A stretch of DNA of 64,000 bases from Actinacidiphila oryziradicis (GCF_005047355.1 NZ_SUMC01000010.1:1-64000); one strand, 5' to 3'. Positions 25,216 to 34,090 are shown, numbered from the stretch's first letter. The notes: generated by a model from the letters alone, not told the origin. Translations and numbers: made by a program.

Positions 25216-26125
25216 GACCGGAACGAGCGCCAAGGCCGCCAAGTCCGCCAAGACGGATGCCGGGCGGACAGGAGCGCTCGGCGGCCTGGAAGCCGGGCTC
25301 GACGCCCTGGAGACCAGGGTCACCGAGCGGCCCCCGCTCGGCCGCACACTCCGCGAGAAGGCCCTCCCGCCGGTCATCGCCATCGCGCTGGTGCTGATCC
25401 TGTGGCAGCTCGCGTACCACTTCAAGGTGAAGGAGCACTATCTGCTCCCCAGCCCGGCGGATGTGGCCCGGGCCCTCCAGACCCAGTGGCTGAAGGGCAC
25501 CCTTCTCGGCTACGTCTGGACCAGCCTCTCGCGCGGCATCCTCGGCTTCCTGGCCTCGGTCGCCATCGGCACCCCGCTCGGCCTGATCGTCGCCCGGATC
25601 AAGCCCGTCCGGGCGGCCATCGGCCCGATCCTCTCCGGGCTGCAGTCACTGCCGTCGGTGGCCTGGGTGCCGGCCTCGATCATCTGGTTCGGGCTGAGCA
25701 ACGGCACGATCTACGCGGTCGTCCTGCTGGGCGCCGTCCCCTCCATCGCCAACGGCCTGGTCGCCGGCGTCGACCAGATTCCGCCGCTGTTCCTGCGCGC
25801 GGGCCGCACCATCGGCGCCACCGGCCTGCACGGCGTCCGCCATGTGCTGCTGCCCGCCGCCCTGCCCGGCTACCTCGCGGGGCTCAAGCAGGGCTGGGCC
25901 TTCTCCTGGCGTTCGCTGATGGCCGCCGAACTGATCGTGAACTCCCCCGACCTGGGCACCGGCCTCGGCCAGTTCCTGGAGCAGGGCCGCGAACAGTCCG
26001 ACATGGGCTGGGTACTCGCGGCGATCCTGCTCATCCTCATCGTGGGCATCGGCATCGAACTGCTCGTCTTCGCCCCCCTGGAGCGGTGGGTGCTGCGCAA
26101 TCGCGGCCTGCTGGTCCGTAGCTGA
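25202..26125 (+). CDS. ssuC: Sulfonate-type ABC transporter, permease
   Basis: 307 aa. A polar N-terminal 55 residues rich in Lys, Ala and Gly are followed by six predicted membrane segments and the BPD_transp_1 EAA-like loop (GATGLHGVRHVLLPAALPGYLAGLK, about 200-225). SsuC/TauC type (WQLAYHF, LPSPADVARAL, SLPSVAWVPASIIWFGLSNGTIYAVV). Translationally coupled to the ATPase. Completes the importer. Confidence 0.93.
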   Translation: MASTETGTSAKAAKSAKTDAGRTGALGGLEAGLDALETRVTERPPLGRTLREKALPPVIAIALVLILWQLAYHFKVKEHYLLPSPADVARALQTQWLKGTLLGYVWTSLSRGILGFLASVAIGTPLGLIVARIKPVRAAIGPILSGLQSLPSVAWVPASIIWFGLSNGTIYAVVLLGAVPSIANGLVAGVDQIPPLFLRAGRTIGATGLHGVRHVLLPAALPGYLAGLKQGWAFSWRSLMAAELIVNSPDLGTGLGQFLEQGREQSDMGWVLAAILLILIVGIGIELLVFAPLERWVLRNRGLLVRS

Positions 26126-26133
26126 AAGAGGTA

Positions 26134-26910
26134 GTGGCAGTAGTGGTTGAGGTACAGCAGCCGGTCCTTCTCGTCATCGCCCACGGCAGCCGCGATCCGC
26201 GGCACGCCGCGACGGTCCACGCGCTCACCCGGCGCGTCCGGGCCGCCCGTCCGGGCCTGCGTGTGGTGACCGGCTACCTCGACCACTGCGCCCCTTCCGT
26301 CCCCCAGGTCATCGACCGCCTCACCGCGGAAGGCGTACGCGAGGTCGTGGCCCTCCCCCTCCTCCTCACCCGCGCCTTCCACGCCAAGGCCGACATCCCG
26401 GCCGTCCTCCGCGAGGCGAGCGCGGCCCACCCCCGCCTGCGGATCCGGGTCGCCGATGTCCTCGGCCCCTCCCCCCTGCTCCTCACCGCCCTGGACCGGC
26501 GCCTGCACGAAGCCGGGCTCGCCCCCGGCGACCGGTCCTCCACCGGCATCGTCCTGGCCTCGGCCGGCTCCACCGACCCGGACGCCATCGCCGTCATCGA
26601 CGACCTCGCACGCCAGTGGCGGCACGCCCGCGGCTGGCACACCGTACGCCCCGCCTTCGCCTCCGCCGCCCTCCCCCGCACCGAGGACGCGGTCCGCGCC
26701 CTGCGCGCCGAAGGCGTCCGCCGTATCGCCGTCGCCCCCTACGTCATCGCCCCCGGCTTCCTCCCCGACCGCATCGAACGCGGCGCCCTCGACTCCGGCG
26801 CCGACCTGCTCGCCCCCGTCCTCGGCTCCGCCCCCGAACTGAGCCGGCTGCTGCTCCGGCGCTACGACGAGGCGCGGACCACCCGCCGCGCGGTGGCCCT
26901 GTCGGCGTGA
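26134..26910 (+). CDS. Sirohydrochlorin chelatase (CbiX/SirB type)
   Basis: 258 aa from GTG 26134 (AAAGAGG upstream), 8 bp after the permease. Two tandem CbiX-like half-domains (about 10-125 and 135-240); the metal-site histidine is in VIAHGSRDPRH, followed by VVALPLLLTRAFHAKADIP. It inserts iron into sirohydrochlorin to make siroheme for SirA, which explains its place at the operon end. A 25-bp piece of its 3' end (26845-26869) is repeated at 27891-27915, beyond the toxin-antitoxin genes. Confidence 0.9.
   Translation: MAVVVEVQQPVLLVIAHGSRDPRHAATVHALTRRVRAARPGLRVVTGYLDHCAPSVPQVIDRLTAEGVREVVALPLLLTRAFHAKADIPAVLREASAAHPRLRIRVADVLGPSPLLLTALDRRLHEAGLAPGDRSSTGIVLASAGSTDPDAIAVIDDLARQWRHARGWHTVRPAFASAALPRTEDAVRALRAEGVRRIAVAPYVIAPGFLPDRIERGALDSGADLLAPVLGSAPELSRLLLRRYDEARTTRRAVALSA
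26845..26869 (+). repeat. 25-bp direct repeat, copy 1 (in chelatase 3' end)
   Basis: Identical to 27891-27915. Encodes RLLLRRYD in the chelatase. Together the copies flank the toxin-antitoxin module. Confidence 0.85.
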
Positions 26911-27051
26911 CGGCCGTCTCCTGCACGGCTGGCGCGGGTGTGACCCCACAGCACGGGGCAGCAGGGCTCGCACCCAATTGGCGTAACCACCGACGCTCGG
27001 CATCGTTGCCAACAGAGGACGGCGTACCGGGCTGGAGAGGGAGGACGTACC

Positions 27052-27345
27052 GTGAGAACCATGGAGAGTATCGGGATCCAAGAGCTGGTCGAACACGCGG
27101 ACCGCTACCTGGAACGTGCACGTCTGGGCGAGACCATCGAGATCACCGATGGGCGTGCCGCAATCGCCCGCCTCACCCCTGCTGTGAACGATGACACCGC
27201 CCTCGATGTCATGATCGCCCAGGGGCTTGTCGTACCCGTATCCGGCAGTCTCGACGAGCTCCTCAACACCCCCGGTGTCCGCAGCTCCGCGCCATTGCCG
27301 AGCACCGAAGAAATCTTGTCCGAGATGCGCGAGGACCGATTTTGA
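27052..27345 (+). CDS. Type II antitoxin, Phd/YefM-like
   Basis: 97 aa. DNA-binding N-terminal domain of Phd/YefM type: IGIQELVEHADRYLERARLGETIEITDGRAAIARLTP (about 5-40), a fold that binds operator DNA as a dimer. The C-terminal 45 residues, rich in acidic and small residues (LNTPGVRSSAPLPSTEEIL, EMREDRF), would wrap the toxin. GTG 27052 has GGGAGGACG upstream; ATG 27061 is an alternative. The stop overlaps the toxin start (TTGA), the usual arrangement. Confidence 0.85.
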   Translation: MRTMESIGIQELVEHADRYLERARLGETIEITDGRAAIARLTPAVNDDTALDVMIAQGLVVPVSGSLDELLNTPGVRSSAPLPSTEEILSEMREDRF

Positions 27346-27743
27346 TTTACCTCGACTCCTCGGCCTTGCTCAAGCTCGTTTTCGAGGAAGCAGAATCCGC
27401 AGACCTGCGCAGTTGGCTAAAAGCCCGCTAGAGCACCGTGCGGATCGCCAGCGACCTCAGCCGGGTAGAGGTCCATCGCAGCACGCTGCGTCGTGACCCC
27501 ACAGCCGTCCCACGCGCTGCGGCGTCGCTGGCCGGCGTCCATCTCATGCCGATGGGCGAACGGGTCGTCTCCAAGGCGCTAGCCATCGGAGATCCTCTCC
27601 TTCGCAGCCTCGACGCAATCCATCTCGCCTCGGCCACCCTGCTCGGCAGACAACTCGAGTTCTTCGTCGCCTACGACAAACGACTCCTCGCAGCAGCAGA
27701 ATCCGCGAACATGACGGCGGTCGGCCCGGGCGCCGGGGCTTGA
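27342..27743 (+). pseudogene. PIN-domain (VapC-like) toxin with in-frame stop
   Basis: TTG 27342 overlaps the antitoxin stop and opens the PIN domain (IYLDSSALLKLVFEEAESADLRSWLKAR). A TAG stop follows at codon 30 (27429-27431). The same frame continues without any shift from codon 31 (STVRIASDLSRVEVHRS) through RSLDAIHLASA and FFVAYDKRLLAAA to 27743, so all other PIN acidic residues are intact. Total would be 133 aa, normal for VapC. Either a nonsense mutation that disarmed the toxin, or readthrough or restart at GTG 27438, which would lack the first catalytic Asp. The antitoxin is intact. Confidence 0.85.
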
Positions 27744-27890
27744 ATCATCCGTGACGACACCGGGCGATGGCGGACACCAGGCACCATCCGCCGAGATATT
27801 CCGGGCAGGAGAGGACGGGAAGCCCGATAAGCCGGCTCCTACCGGACCCGGTGCGGGCGCGTCCGGGCCCGCACCTTGGGCCGCGTGCGG

Positions 27891-27915
27891 CGGCTGCTGC
27901 TCCGGCGCTACGACG
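27891..27915 (+). repeat. 25-bp direct repeat, copy 2 (chelatase fragment)
   Basis: Same as 26845-26869. In frame with RLLLRRYD and preceded by LG, like the chelatase (LGSAPELSRLLLRRYD), with about 4 codons missing. So it may be the end of a second, decayed copy or one arm of a recombination duplication. Confidence 0.7.
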
Positions 27916-27917
27916 GC

Positions 27918-27982
27918 GGCCTTGTGACCACAAGAATCGATATAAAACGGCCACAAGGCCCCCGTCGCTTGGGGATCAGCCG
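27918..27982 (-). repeat. Structured repeat element, copy 1
   Basis: On the minus strand: GATCCC...CGACGGGGGCC, then a 12-bp stem (27949-27960 with 27918-27929, one G-T pair) and a 19-nt loop holding ATCGATTC. The block resembles that at 56363-56414, where the stem has a different sequence but still pairs. The G-T pair would be G-U only if the minus strand is the RNA. The remaining 27744-28064 holds no other gene. Confidence 0.6.
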
Positions 27983-28064
27983 CCGAGGCCTACCAAACGA
28001 GGCCGGGGCCTCCGCTCGAGATCCCTCGGTAACTCATGCAGCCCGGCCGACACGGGAACAGGTG

Positions 28065-29048
28065 CTACGGAGCATTGGTGGCCGCCTGAGCGATCCGCAG
28101 GGTCATCTGCTGCTGGGTGGCGTCCCGGTGGGTCGGGTTGAAGGCGAAAACGATGCGGCGCTGCTGGTCGCGGGTGGAGAACATCCCGTTGGCGTAGCCG
28201 TACTGCTCGCCGGTCTTGCCCCAGAAGGTGATGCCGTTCAGCGTGATGGTCTGGAGGCCGGTGCTGTAGCGGGCCGGGGTGCCGTCCAGCATGAGCACGT
28301 CCTCGGGCGGCAGGGCGAACATCTTCCGCAACAGGTGCGGCGGCAGGAGATTGCCGGAGAAGAGCGCGGAGATGAGGCGGTCCAGATCGCCGCTGGTGGA
28401 GATCATCTCGCCCTCGCCCCAGGACTCCGAGGGGTTGACGACGGTGATGTCCCGCAGAGTCCCCTCGGTCATCGCGAGGTAACCGTGGACGTGCGGGCCA
28501 TGGATCCGGGTGTCGTTGCCGGGGACCGAGGTGTGCTTCATGCCCAGCGGGCGGAGGAGGCGGGCGGTGATCTCGTCACTGTATGGGTGGCCGGTCACCT
28601 TCTCGATAAGTATCGCCAAGAGGACGTAGTTGACACCCCGGTACTCCTGACGGGTGCCCGGGGCGAACTTCATCGGCAAGCGGGTGACCGTCGCCACAAG
28701 CCGCTCCGGGGTCCACTGGTCGAACCTGTGATGGAAGACCGCTTCCGGGGTGCTCAGGTCGGGGACGTCCGGGCCACTCTCATTGGGCAGGCCGCTGGTG
28801 TGGTTCAGCAGCTGGGACACCATGATCGGCGCGAATGCGGCAGGGAGCAAGCCGGGCAGGTAGCGCTGGATGGGAGTGTTCAGGTCCACCCGGCGCTCGG
28901 CGACAAGTTGCAGCACCACAGTGGCGACGAAGACCTTGGTGATGCTGCCGATCCGGAAGGTGTCGTCCGCCCCCACGGGGCGCCCGGTCCTGATTTCGGC
29001 CACCCCCGAGGTGCCGTACCAGATGCCAGCCGAGCCACTGACCCGCAC
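28065..29048 (-). CDS. Serine hydrolase (class C beta-lactamase family), N-terminally truncated
   Basis: 327 aa from GTG 29048. Penicillin-binding-like D-alanyl-D-alanine carboxypeptidase or esterase fold: SxxK nucleophile in GSITKVF (about 33-38), NHTSGLP, YRGVNYVLL at the YxN position, and WGKTG near 281. Homologues of this kind are about 360-400 aa with a signal peptide; here the frame opens only a few residues before the conserved WYGTSGVA strand, with no signal peptide and no RBS. Directly upstream is a histidine-kinase fragment in another frame, so a deletion probably removed the 5' end. It would be cytoplasmic if made. Confidence 0.75.
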   Translation of the reverse strand: MRVSGSAGIWYGTSGVAEIRTGRPVGADDTFRIGSITKVFVATVVLQLVAERRVDLNTPIQRYLPGLLPAAFAPIMVSQLLNHTSGLPNESGPDVPDLSTPEAVFHHRFDQWTPERLVATVTRLPMKFAPGTRQEYRGVNYVLLAILIEKVTGHPYSDEITARLLRPLGMKHTSVPGNDTRIHGPHVHGYLAMTEGTLRDITVVNPSESWGEGEMISTSGDLDRLISALFSGNLLPPHLLRKMFALPPEDVLMLDGTPARYSTGLQTITLNGITFWGKTGEQYGYANGMFSTRDQQRRIVFAFNPTHRDATQQQMTLRIAQAATNAP

Positions 29049-29713
29049 CGGCCCGGCTTACGGTCAGATCCTCCACCCGGCGCGCCAGCTGCTCCTCCTT
29101 GCTCGGCCCCAGCAGGGCCATGGCCGCGCGGGTGTCGAGGCGGGCCAGGGCGCCGGACAGCCAGGATGCCGCGCACAGCATGGCGATCCCGCCCGCGGTG
29201 ACGTACCCGGCCCAGGTGGAGTAACCGACATGGCTGAGGCGCCAATCCAGCGGCAGCGCACACACCCATACGTACACCGAGGTGGTCACGGCCGCCCCGA
29301 CCCACAGCAGCAGGGCAACGCAGCCGCCCAGCGCGAGCAGCGGTCCGGCCGCCAGGTGGTAACGAAGCTGTCGCCGTCCGGCCCGCGATCGCACCCGCGC
29401 AATGATTCCGCTGAGCCCGCGCTGCGGCTGGGTCCCCGTCAACTCCGGGATGTCCACATCCAGCCGCGCCCGGAACCGGCTCCGCTGCGCCTGGGTCAAC
29501 GCGGGCGCGGCGACCACGAGGGTGGCGAGCGGAAGGAGCACGGCGAGGTTGATCGCCCACAGCTCCACCGGGACGAAGAAGATCCACGGCAGCGAGAGAA
29601 CCAGCAGTTCGACGAGCTGGATCAGGATGCCCGTGACGATGAATGCGGTGCTCCGCCCAGCCCCCTCGAACGGTCTTCGCAGCAGGTGCCGCAGCCGGGT
29701 GATGATTCGCATG
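29046..29713 (-). pseudogene. Sensor histidine kinase, N-terminal fragment
   Basis: From ATG 29713 the frame encodes a membrane sensor region with about four hydrophobic segments (STAFIVTGILIQLVELLVLSL, then VALLLWVGAAVTTSVYVWVC and GYVTAGGIAMLCAASWL), ending in RRVEDLTVSRAGA. In streptomycete NarL-type kinases that last motif leads straight into the dimerisation/phosphoacceptor helix (DLHDGAQ). Here it runs into the serine hydrolase region out of frame, so the whole DHp and ATPase part is missing. No response regulator is adjacent. Confidence 0.75.
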
Positions 29714-29899
29714 GCCACACGGTAAGTGCCCAGGCCACGGCCGGTCCATGACGCGATCACCCGCTTCGGGGTATAGCCAGTGCCACCCCAAGGACGGAGA
29801 TTTGCATGACTGACCCCAGCGGTCCGTGGCAGGAGTCTTGATGACGTGAAGGAGCGCCCGCACCGGCTGTTCAAGTTCTCCCGCAAGGAGCCCGGCCCC

Positions 29900-30340
29900 A
29901 TGACGACCACCCTCGACCTCCCGTCCCGCACCGGCGCCGAAGCCATCGCGCCCCGTGCCCGGCGGCCCCCGCGCCGGGTGGGCTACGCCCTCATCGCCTG
30001 CGGCCTGGCCCTGCTGCCCTGGCTGTTCGTCCTGGCCACTGGCCTCCCGTCGACAACCACCGCCTCCCACTGGTCCGTTGCCTGGGTCGGTCTCGATGCC
30101 CTGGAGGCCCTGTGCCTCATCACCACCGGCCTCCTGACCCTGCGCCGCGATCCCCGGCACGCCCTCGTGGCCACCGCCACCGCCATGCTCTTGGTCGTCG
30201 ACGCCTGGTTCGACACCACCACCGCCACTCAGGACAGCGACTTCGTCACCGCCCTGGCCATGGCGGTCGGCGCCGAACTGCCCCTGGCGGCGCTCTGCAC
30301 AGTCCTGGCGGTACGGGCGCTGCCCCGTGCGGCGCCCTGA
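29900..30340 (+). CDS. Four-TM membrane protein
   Basis: 146 aa from ATG 29900 (AAGGAG 9 nt upstream); an in-frame GTG at 29846 would add 18 basic residues. A polar N-terminus is followed by four hydrophobic segments (ALIACGLALLPWLFVLATGL; WVGLDALEALCLITTGLLTL; HALVATATAMLLVVDAWFD; FVTALAMAVGAELPLAALCTVLAVRAL). The layout is that of small actinobacterial membrane proteins of unknown function. Divergent from the kinase fragment. Confidence 0.7.
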   Translation: MTTTLDLPSRTGAEAIAPRARRPPRRVGYALIACGLALLPWLFVLATGLPSTTTASHWSVAWVGLDALEALCLITTGLLTLRRDPRHALVATATAMLLVVDAWFDTTTATQDSDFVTALAMAVGAELPLAALCTVLAVRALPRAAP

Positions 30341-30462
30341 GCACCGCTCAATCCGCAGGTCCGAACCAGGCGGTCGGCGCGTCCCGGAGTCCGTGGTGCG
30401 CGGCCTCTTAAGCCGCGCGTCAGTGGCACCCGCCGAGCGCCCTGCCGCGCGGGCGGGGGGGG

Positions 30463-30777
30463 TCAGCACTGCCAGCGGAACGCCCCCTGTCCGCAGGACG
30501 CGCAGACGAACGCGTAACCACAGCCGCCGCCACCGAAATTCGCCGCCGTGCGGTGATCGTGGCCCTCCTCAACCCGCGCGACAAAGCCCATGGGCCGGGC
30601 GCACAACGGGCATGACGGTGTCTCATCGCCCTGCACCCACGAGGACTTCGCGCATCGGGGCCAGAGGAATCCGGCCGGAGCCAGCGGCACCCCGCCGGTG
30701 CGCGTCGCCGACGACCGAGGGCCCGCCGGTCCAGCGTACGTCATCAAAGTGATCATACCGGGACGGGGTAGATGCAA
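30463..30777 (-). CDS. Small Cys-rich protein, zinc-binding
   Basis: Up to 104 aa; the start is unclear (ATG 30777, 30756 or 30744). Cysteine pairs CPLC near residue 56 and CASC near 93, with EGHDHRTAANFGGGGCGYAFVC between, resemble the C-terminal end of DUF1963/YwqG-like proteins (GGxGYxFVC..C...AFxWQC). No neighbour explains its role. Confidence 0.5.
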   Translation of the reverse strand: MHLPRPGMITLMTYAGPAGPRSSATRTGGVPLAPAGFLWPRCAKSSWVQGDETPSCPLCARPMGFVARVEEGHDHRTAANFGGGGCGYAFVCASCGQGAFRWQC

Positions 30778-30810
30778 GACCTGCGCCGGGGCCGGCCCTG
30801 GGTCATCCGA

Positions 30811-31620
30811 TCAGCCGGTAGCTCCGTGAGCAACGTCCTTGCGGCTGACCGCCAGATAGCAGACGAAACCGGCGATCACAACAGCCAGCGCCAGGCTGAC
30901 CGACCCGGTGCCCAGCGCAAGTCCGCCCCGGGCCTTCGAAACTCCCATCCAGTCCGCGAACGAAGCGCCGAACGGCCTCGTCACGACGTAGGCGAACCAG
31001 AAGGAGAAGATCTCGTTCAGGCCGAACAGCCGGTAGAGCAGGGCAGGGAGAGCGAACAGCACGGCGAACATAACCCCGGATGAGAAGTAGCCCAGGTGCA
31101 TGCTTACCGCTGTCAGATCGCCTGCGGCGGTGCCGAGTGCGAACGTGGCCATCACGGTGGCCCAATAGAACAGCTCGCGGCGGCGGGTGTGAATGCTGTG
31201 GATGGACAGGGTCTTCTCGCTCGCATACCAGACCGCGAAGATGACGGCCAGCACGATCACAAAGAAGGTGGTTGACGCGAAGTAGGGCACGCCCAGCCCG
31301 ACGTGCAGAATATCGGCCGCCATGGTGCCGAACACGCTGACCATGACGACAGCTGTCCAGTAGATCCAGGGCACATACTGGCGGGCCTTGAACTGCAGCA
31401 CCAGTGCGGCCGCCAGGACTATTCCGGCGAGACCGACGGCAATTATGGGGTTGAGCTGATGGGCCAAGAAGTCCGAAGTGGTCTCACCCATGCCGGTGGT
31501 CAGTACTTTCGTGATCCAGAAGTAGACCGTCACTTCCGGAACCTTGCTCATCGTGTGCCGTGCCATCGCGTGCCGTGCCGGGGCCGGGGGCCCGTTCTGC
31601 CGGAGTTGCCCTGTCGTCAT
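30811..31620 (-). CDS. COG4705-type multi-pass membrane protein
   Basis: 269 aa as ATG-started frame; homologues begin near SKVPEVTVYFWITKVLTTGMGETTSDFL, so the true start is probably ATG 31551. Seven or so hydrophobic helices with two internal repeats: TTGMGETTSDFL (half 1) and ALGTAAGDLTA (half 2), characteristic of COG4705 uncharacterised membrane proteins. The C-terminal helix and a short basic tail are intact. The role is not known. In a run of minus-strand genes with the CYTH gene upstream. Confidence 0.85.
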   Translation of the reverse strand: MTTGQLRQNGPPAPARHAMARHTMSKVPEVTVYFWITKVLTTGMGETTSDFLAHQLNPIIAVGLAGIVLAAALVLQFKARQYVPWIYWTAVVMVSVFGTMAADILHVGLGVPYFASTTFFVIVLAVIFAVWYASEKTLSIHSIHTRRRELFYWATVMATFALGTAAGDLTAVSMHLGYFSSGVMFAVLFALPALLYRLFGLNEIFSFWFAYVVTRPFGASFADWMGVSKARGGLALGTGSVSLALAVVIAGFVCYLAVSRKDVAHGATG

Positions 31621-31742
31621 GGCGGCAAGGCTGGCACACCGATCCCACCGGTCCCCGAGGCCCCTGCCATACCCCTACCATAACTTTGCCCAACCTTGGG
31701 ATCCGGACCTGCCTGGGTAGCGCACGCCAGGGGTATTGGGAG

Positions 31743-32300
31743 TCAGATCTCGACTCCGTGGCCTTCCAGCCAGGAGAGCAGTTCCGATCGATCGGTGCGG
31801 ACCAGCCTGCCACCGGTGAACCGTCGGTCCGTGGTGACCTCGGCGACAACATCGATCCCGGGCACGAACGCTCGCATCTCCTCACCGGTGCCGAATTCGG
31901 CCTCGGCCAGGACCAGGCCGTTCAACGGCGGCGCGAATACATCGACACCGAACGGCGGGATGCTGTAGCGGAGCTTGGCCAGGCCGGCCCCGGGCAGTGA
32001 AGCAAAAAGCTCGTATTCCGCCCGCGACAGGTACATATTCGTGACCAGCCCCTGGACCGGCCCGGGCAGCTCTGCCGGGACCTTTTGCGTCAGCTTGTAT
32101 TCGCATGCGCGCGACCGGACATCCGTCGTCCGCCGCAGGCGCAACCGCGTCCCGGTGAGATAGTGATCAATGATCCGCCGGACGCCGACGGCCTCCGCCC
32201 CGGCCGGCATCCCAGCGAGCAGGAACCGGCGCTCCCGCTCCACCCGCGCGTATTTGGTGCGATGGCCCGGGACGGGGGATTCGGTGTTGCCGTCCGTCAT
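31743..32300 (-). CDS. CYTH-domain protein (triphosphate tunnel fold)
   Basis: 185 aa. The CYTH signature ExExR-like VERERRFLL (about residues 20-28), strands DHYLTGTRLRLRRT and YKLTQK, and AEAEF near 133 give the acidic and basic residues of the tunnel. Family members hydrolyse triphosphate or thiamine triphosphate or make cAMP; the substrate here is unknown. Divergent from the acid phosphatase gene, with 156 bp between. Confidence 0.85.
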   Translation of the reverse strand: MTDGNTESPVPGHRTKYARVERERRFLLAGMPAGAEAVGVRRIIDHYLTGTRLRLRRTTDVRSRACEYKLTQKVPAELPGPVQGLVTNMYLSRAEYELFASLPGAGLAKLRYSIPPFGVDVFAPPLNGLVLAEAEFGTGEEMRAFVPGIDVVAEVTTDRRFTGGRLVRTDRSELLSWLEGHGVEI

Positions 32301-32456
32301 GTCGCCACTCCCTGGGGTCGATCCGCAGTCATGCGATCGAGCTGCGCGGTGTCAGCGAAGTGTTTCGTCGTACGGCCGCAAGGTCGTGTTCATCGTGTGG
32401 TCGCTGGGCTGGGCGAGTGTTCGCACATTCGCCGAGGCACCTGGAAAGGAACCACG

Positions 32457-34056
32457 ATGGTCGCACCGAACGATGCTGGGGGAAAGTCCGGCGGGCTCTC
32501 CCGCCGTCACGCTCTGGGACTCTTGGGGACGGCCGGGGCCGGTGCGGCCGTGACCCCGCTGCGGGGTGTCCGCCCCTGCGGTGGCGGACACCCCGTTCGC
32601 CGCCCCCGCGTTCCTCCCGACGCCCGACTCCGGCGGGGCGCCGCCGGTGCAGGGCCTGCACCTGACCTTCGGTAAGGATCCCGGCAGCCAGATGGTCGTC
32701 TCCTGGCTCACGGACTCGCCGGTGAAGCGGCCACGGGTGATGTACGGGACGCTGGAGCACGGCCTGGGTGCCGGCGCCGAGGCGCAGACCCGCAGCTACG
32801 ACGACGGCAAGTCCGGCCGCACCGTGTACGTCCACCATGCGGCGCTGTCCCGGCTCACCCCCGGTACCGACTACGTGTACATCGTCTCGCACGACGGAGC
32901 CAGCCCCGACAGCGGCATGTTCCGGACCGCGCCGCGCGGCCGGGCGCCGCTGACCTTCACCAGCTTCGGTGACCAGTCGGCGCCGCAGGTGACGTGGGCG
33001 GCCGACGGCACGGTCGCGCTCGACGCGAACTCCACCCCCGCGACCAAGGACATCGTCACGGGCATCGAGCAGGTGGCGCCCCTCTTCCACCTGCTCAACG
33101 GCGACCTGTGCTATGCCAACCTCGATGTCGACCGGGTACGTACCTGGAACAACTTCTTCACCAACAACACCCGCTCGGCGCGCTTCCGCCCGTGGATGCC
33201 CGCGGCCGGCAACCACGAGATCGAGAAGGCGAACGGACCGATCGGGCTGGGTGCCTACCAGACGTACTTCGACCTGCCCTCCACCGAGACGGACGCCGAA
33301 CTCGCCGGGCTTTGGTACGCGTTCACCGCCGGTTCAGTGCGGGTGATCGTGCTGCAGAACGACGACAACTGCTTGCAGGACGGCGGTGACGTCTACATCA
33401 GTGGCTACTCCGGTGGCCGGCAGCTGGCCTTCCTGGAGAAGGAGCTGCGGGCGGCACGCAGCTCCGGCGATGTCGACTGGGTGGTCGTCGCCATGCACCA
33501 GGTGATGATCAGCTCGTCGGACGCGAACGGTGCCGACCTGGGGCTGCGTCAGAAGTACGGGCCGCTGTTCGACAAGTACGGCGTCGACCTGGTCGTCTGC
33601 GGACATGAGCACAACTACGAGAGGTCGCTGGCCGTCCGAGGCGTCGTCAGCGGCAGCGAGACGCTCACCCCCAACCCGGTGTCCCAGGCCACCGACTCCA
33701 TCGACACCTCGCTCGGAACCGTGCACATGGTGCTCGGCGGAGGCGGCGTCTCGGGCACGACCAACCAGTCGTTCTTCAAGGACGGCACCGGGAAGGTGAT
33801 CACTGCGGTGTCGGCGACCGCGGGATCCAACGGCAAGCGCACCTCGACCTACGTCAAGGAGCAGGCGGTCTGGACGGGGGTGCGTGACCTCGAACACCCC
33901 TATGGGTTCGCGGCGTTCACCGTCGACCCGGGCCGGCACCCCGGTGACACGACGACCCTGCACGTGACGTACTACAACGTGAACAAGCCGCACGGCGAAC
34001 TGTCGGTGTTCGAGCAGTTCACCCTGCACCGCAAGCGCTCCGACGGGCCCCGCTGA
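32457..34056 (+). pseudogene. Tat-exported purple acid phosphatase/metallophosphoesterase, frameshifted
   Basis: ATG 32457 (GAAAGGAACC upstream) opens a twin-arginine signal (LSRRHALGLLGTAGAGAAVTP). After about 36 codons, at the run of four G (32562-32565), the frame shifts by one; removing one G would join it to the intact mature frame (from GTG 32566: SAPAVADTPFAAPAFLPTPD). The mature part, 496 aa, has a fibronectin-like N-terminal domain and a metallophosphoesterase domain with metal motifs FTSFGDQ, NGDLCYAN, AAGNHE, VVAMHQV and CGHEHNYER. Only the 1-base excess breaks it. It could be a sequencing error, a true null allele, or a G-run that switches export on and off. Initiating at GTG 32566 would give an unexported enzyme. 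Confidence 0.8.
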
Positions 34057-34090
34057 CCCAGGGCCGCGGTCAGCGGGAGCGGGTCCGGCC

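Noticed and set aside
27876..29201. 441-codon plus-strand frame opposite the serine hydrolase
   Set aside because: Its first codons are the duplicated chelatase piece, and the rest is antisense shadow.
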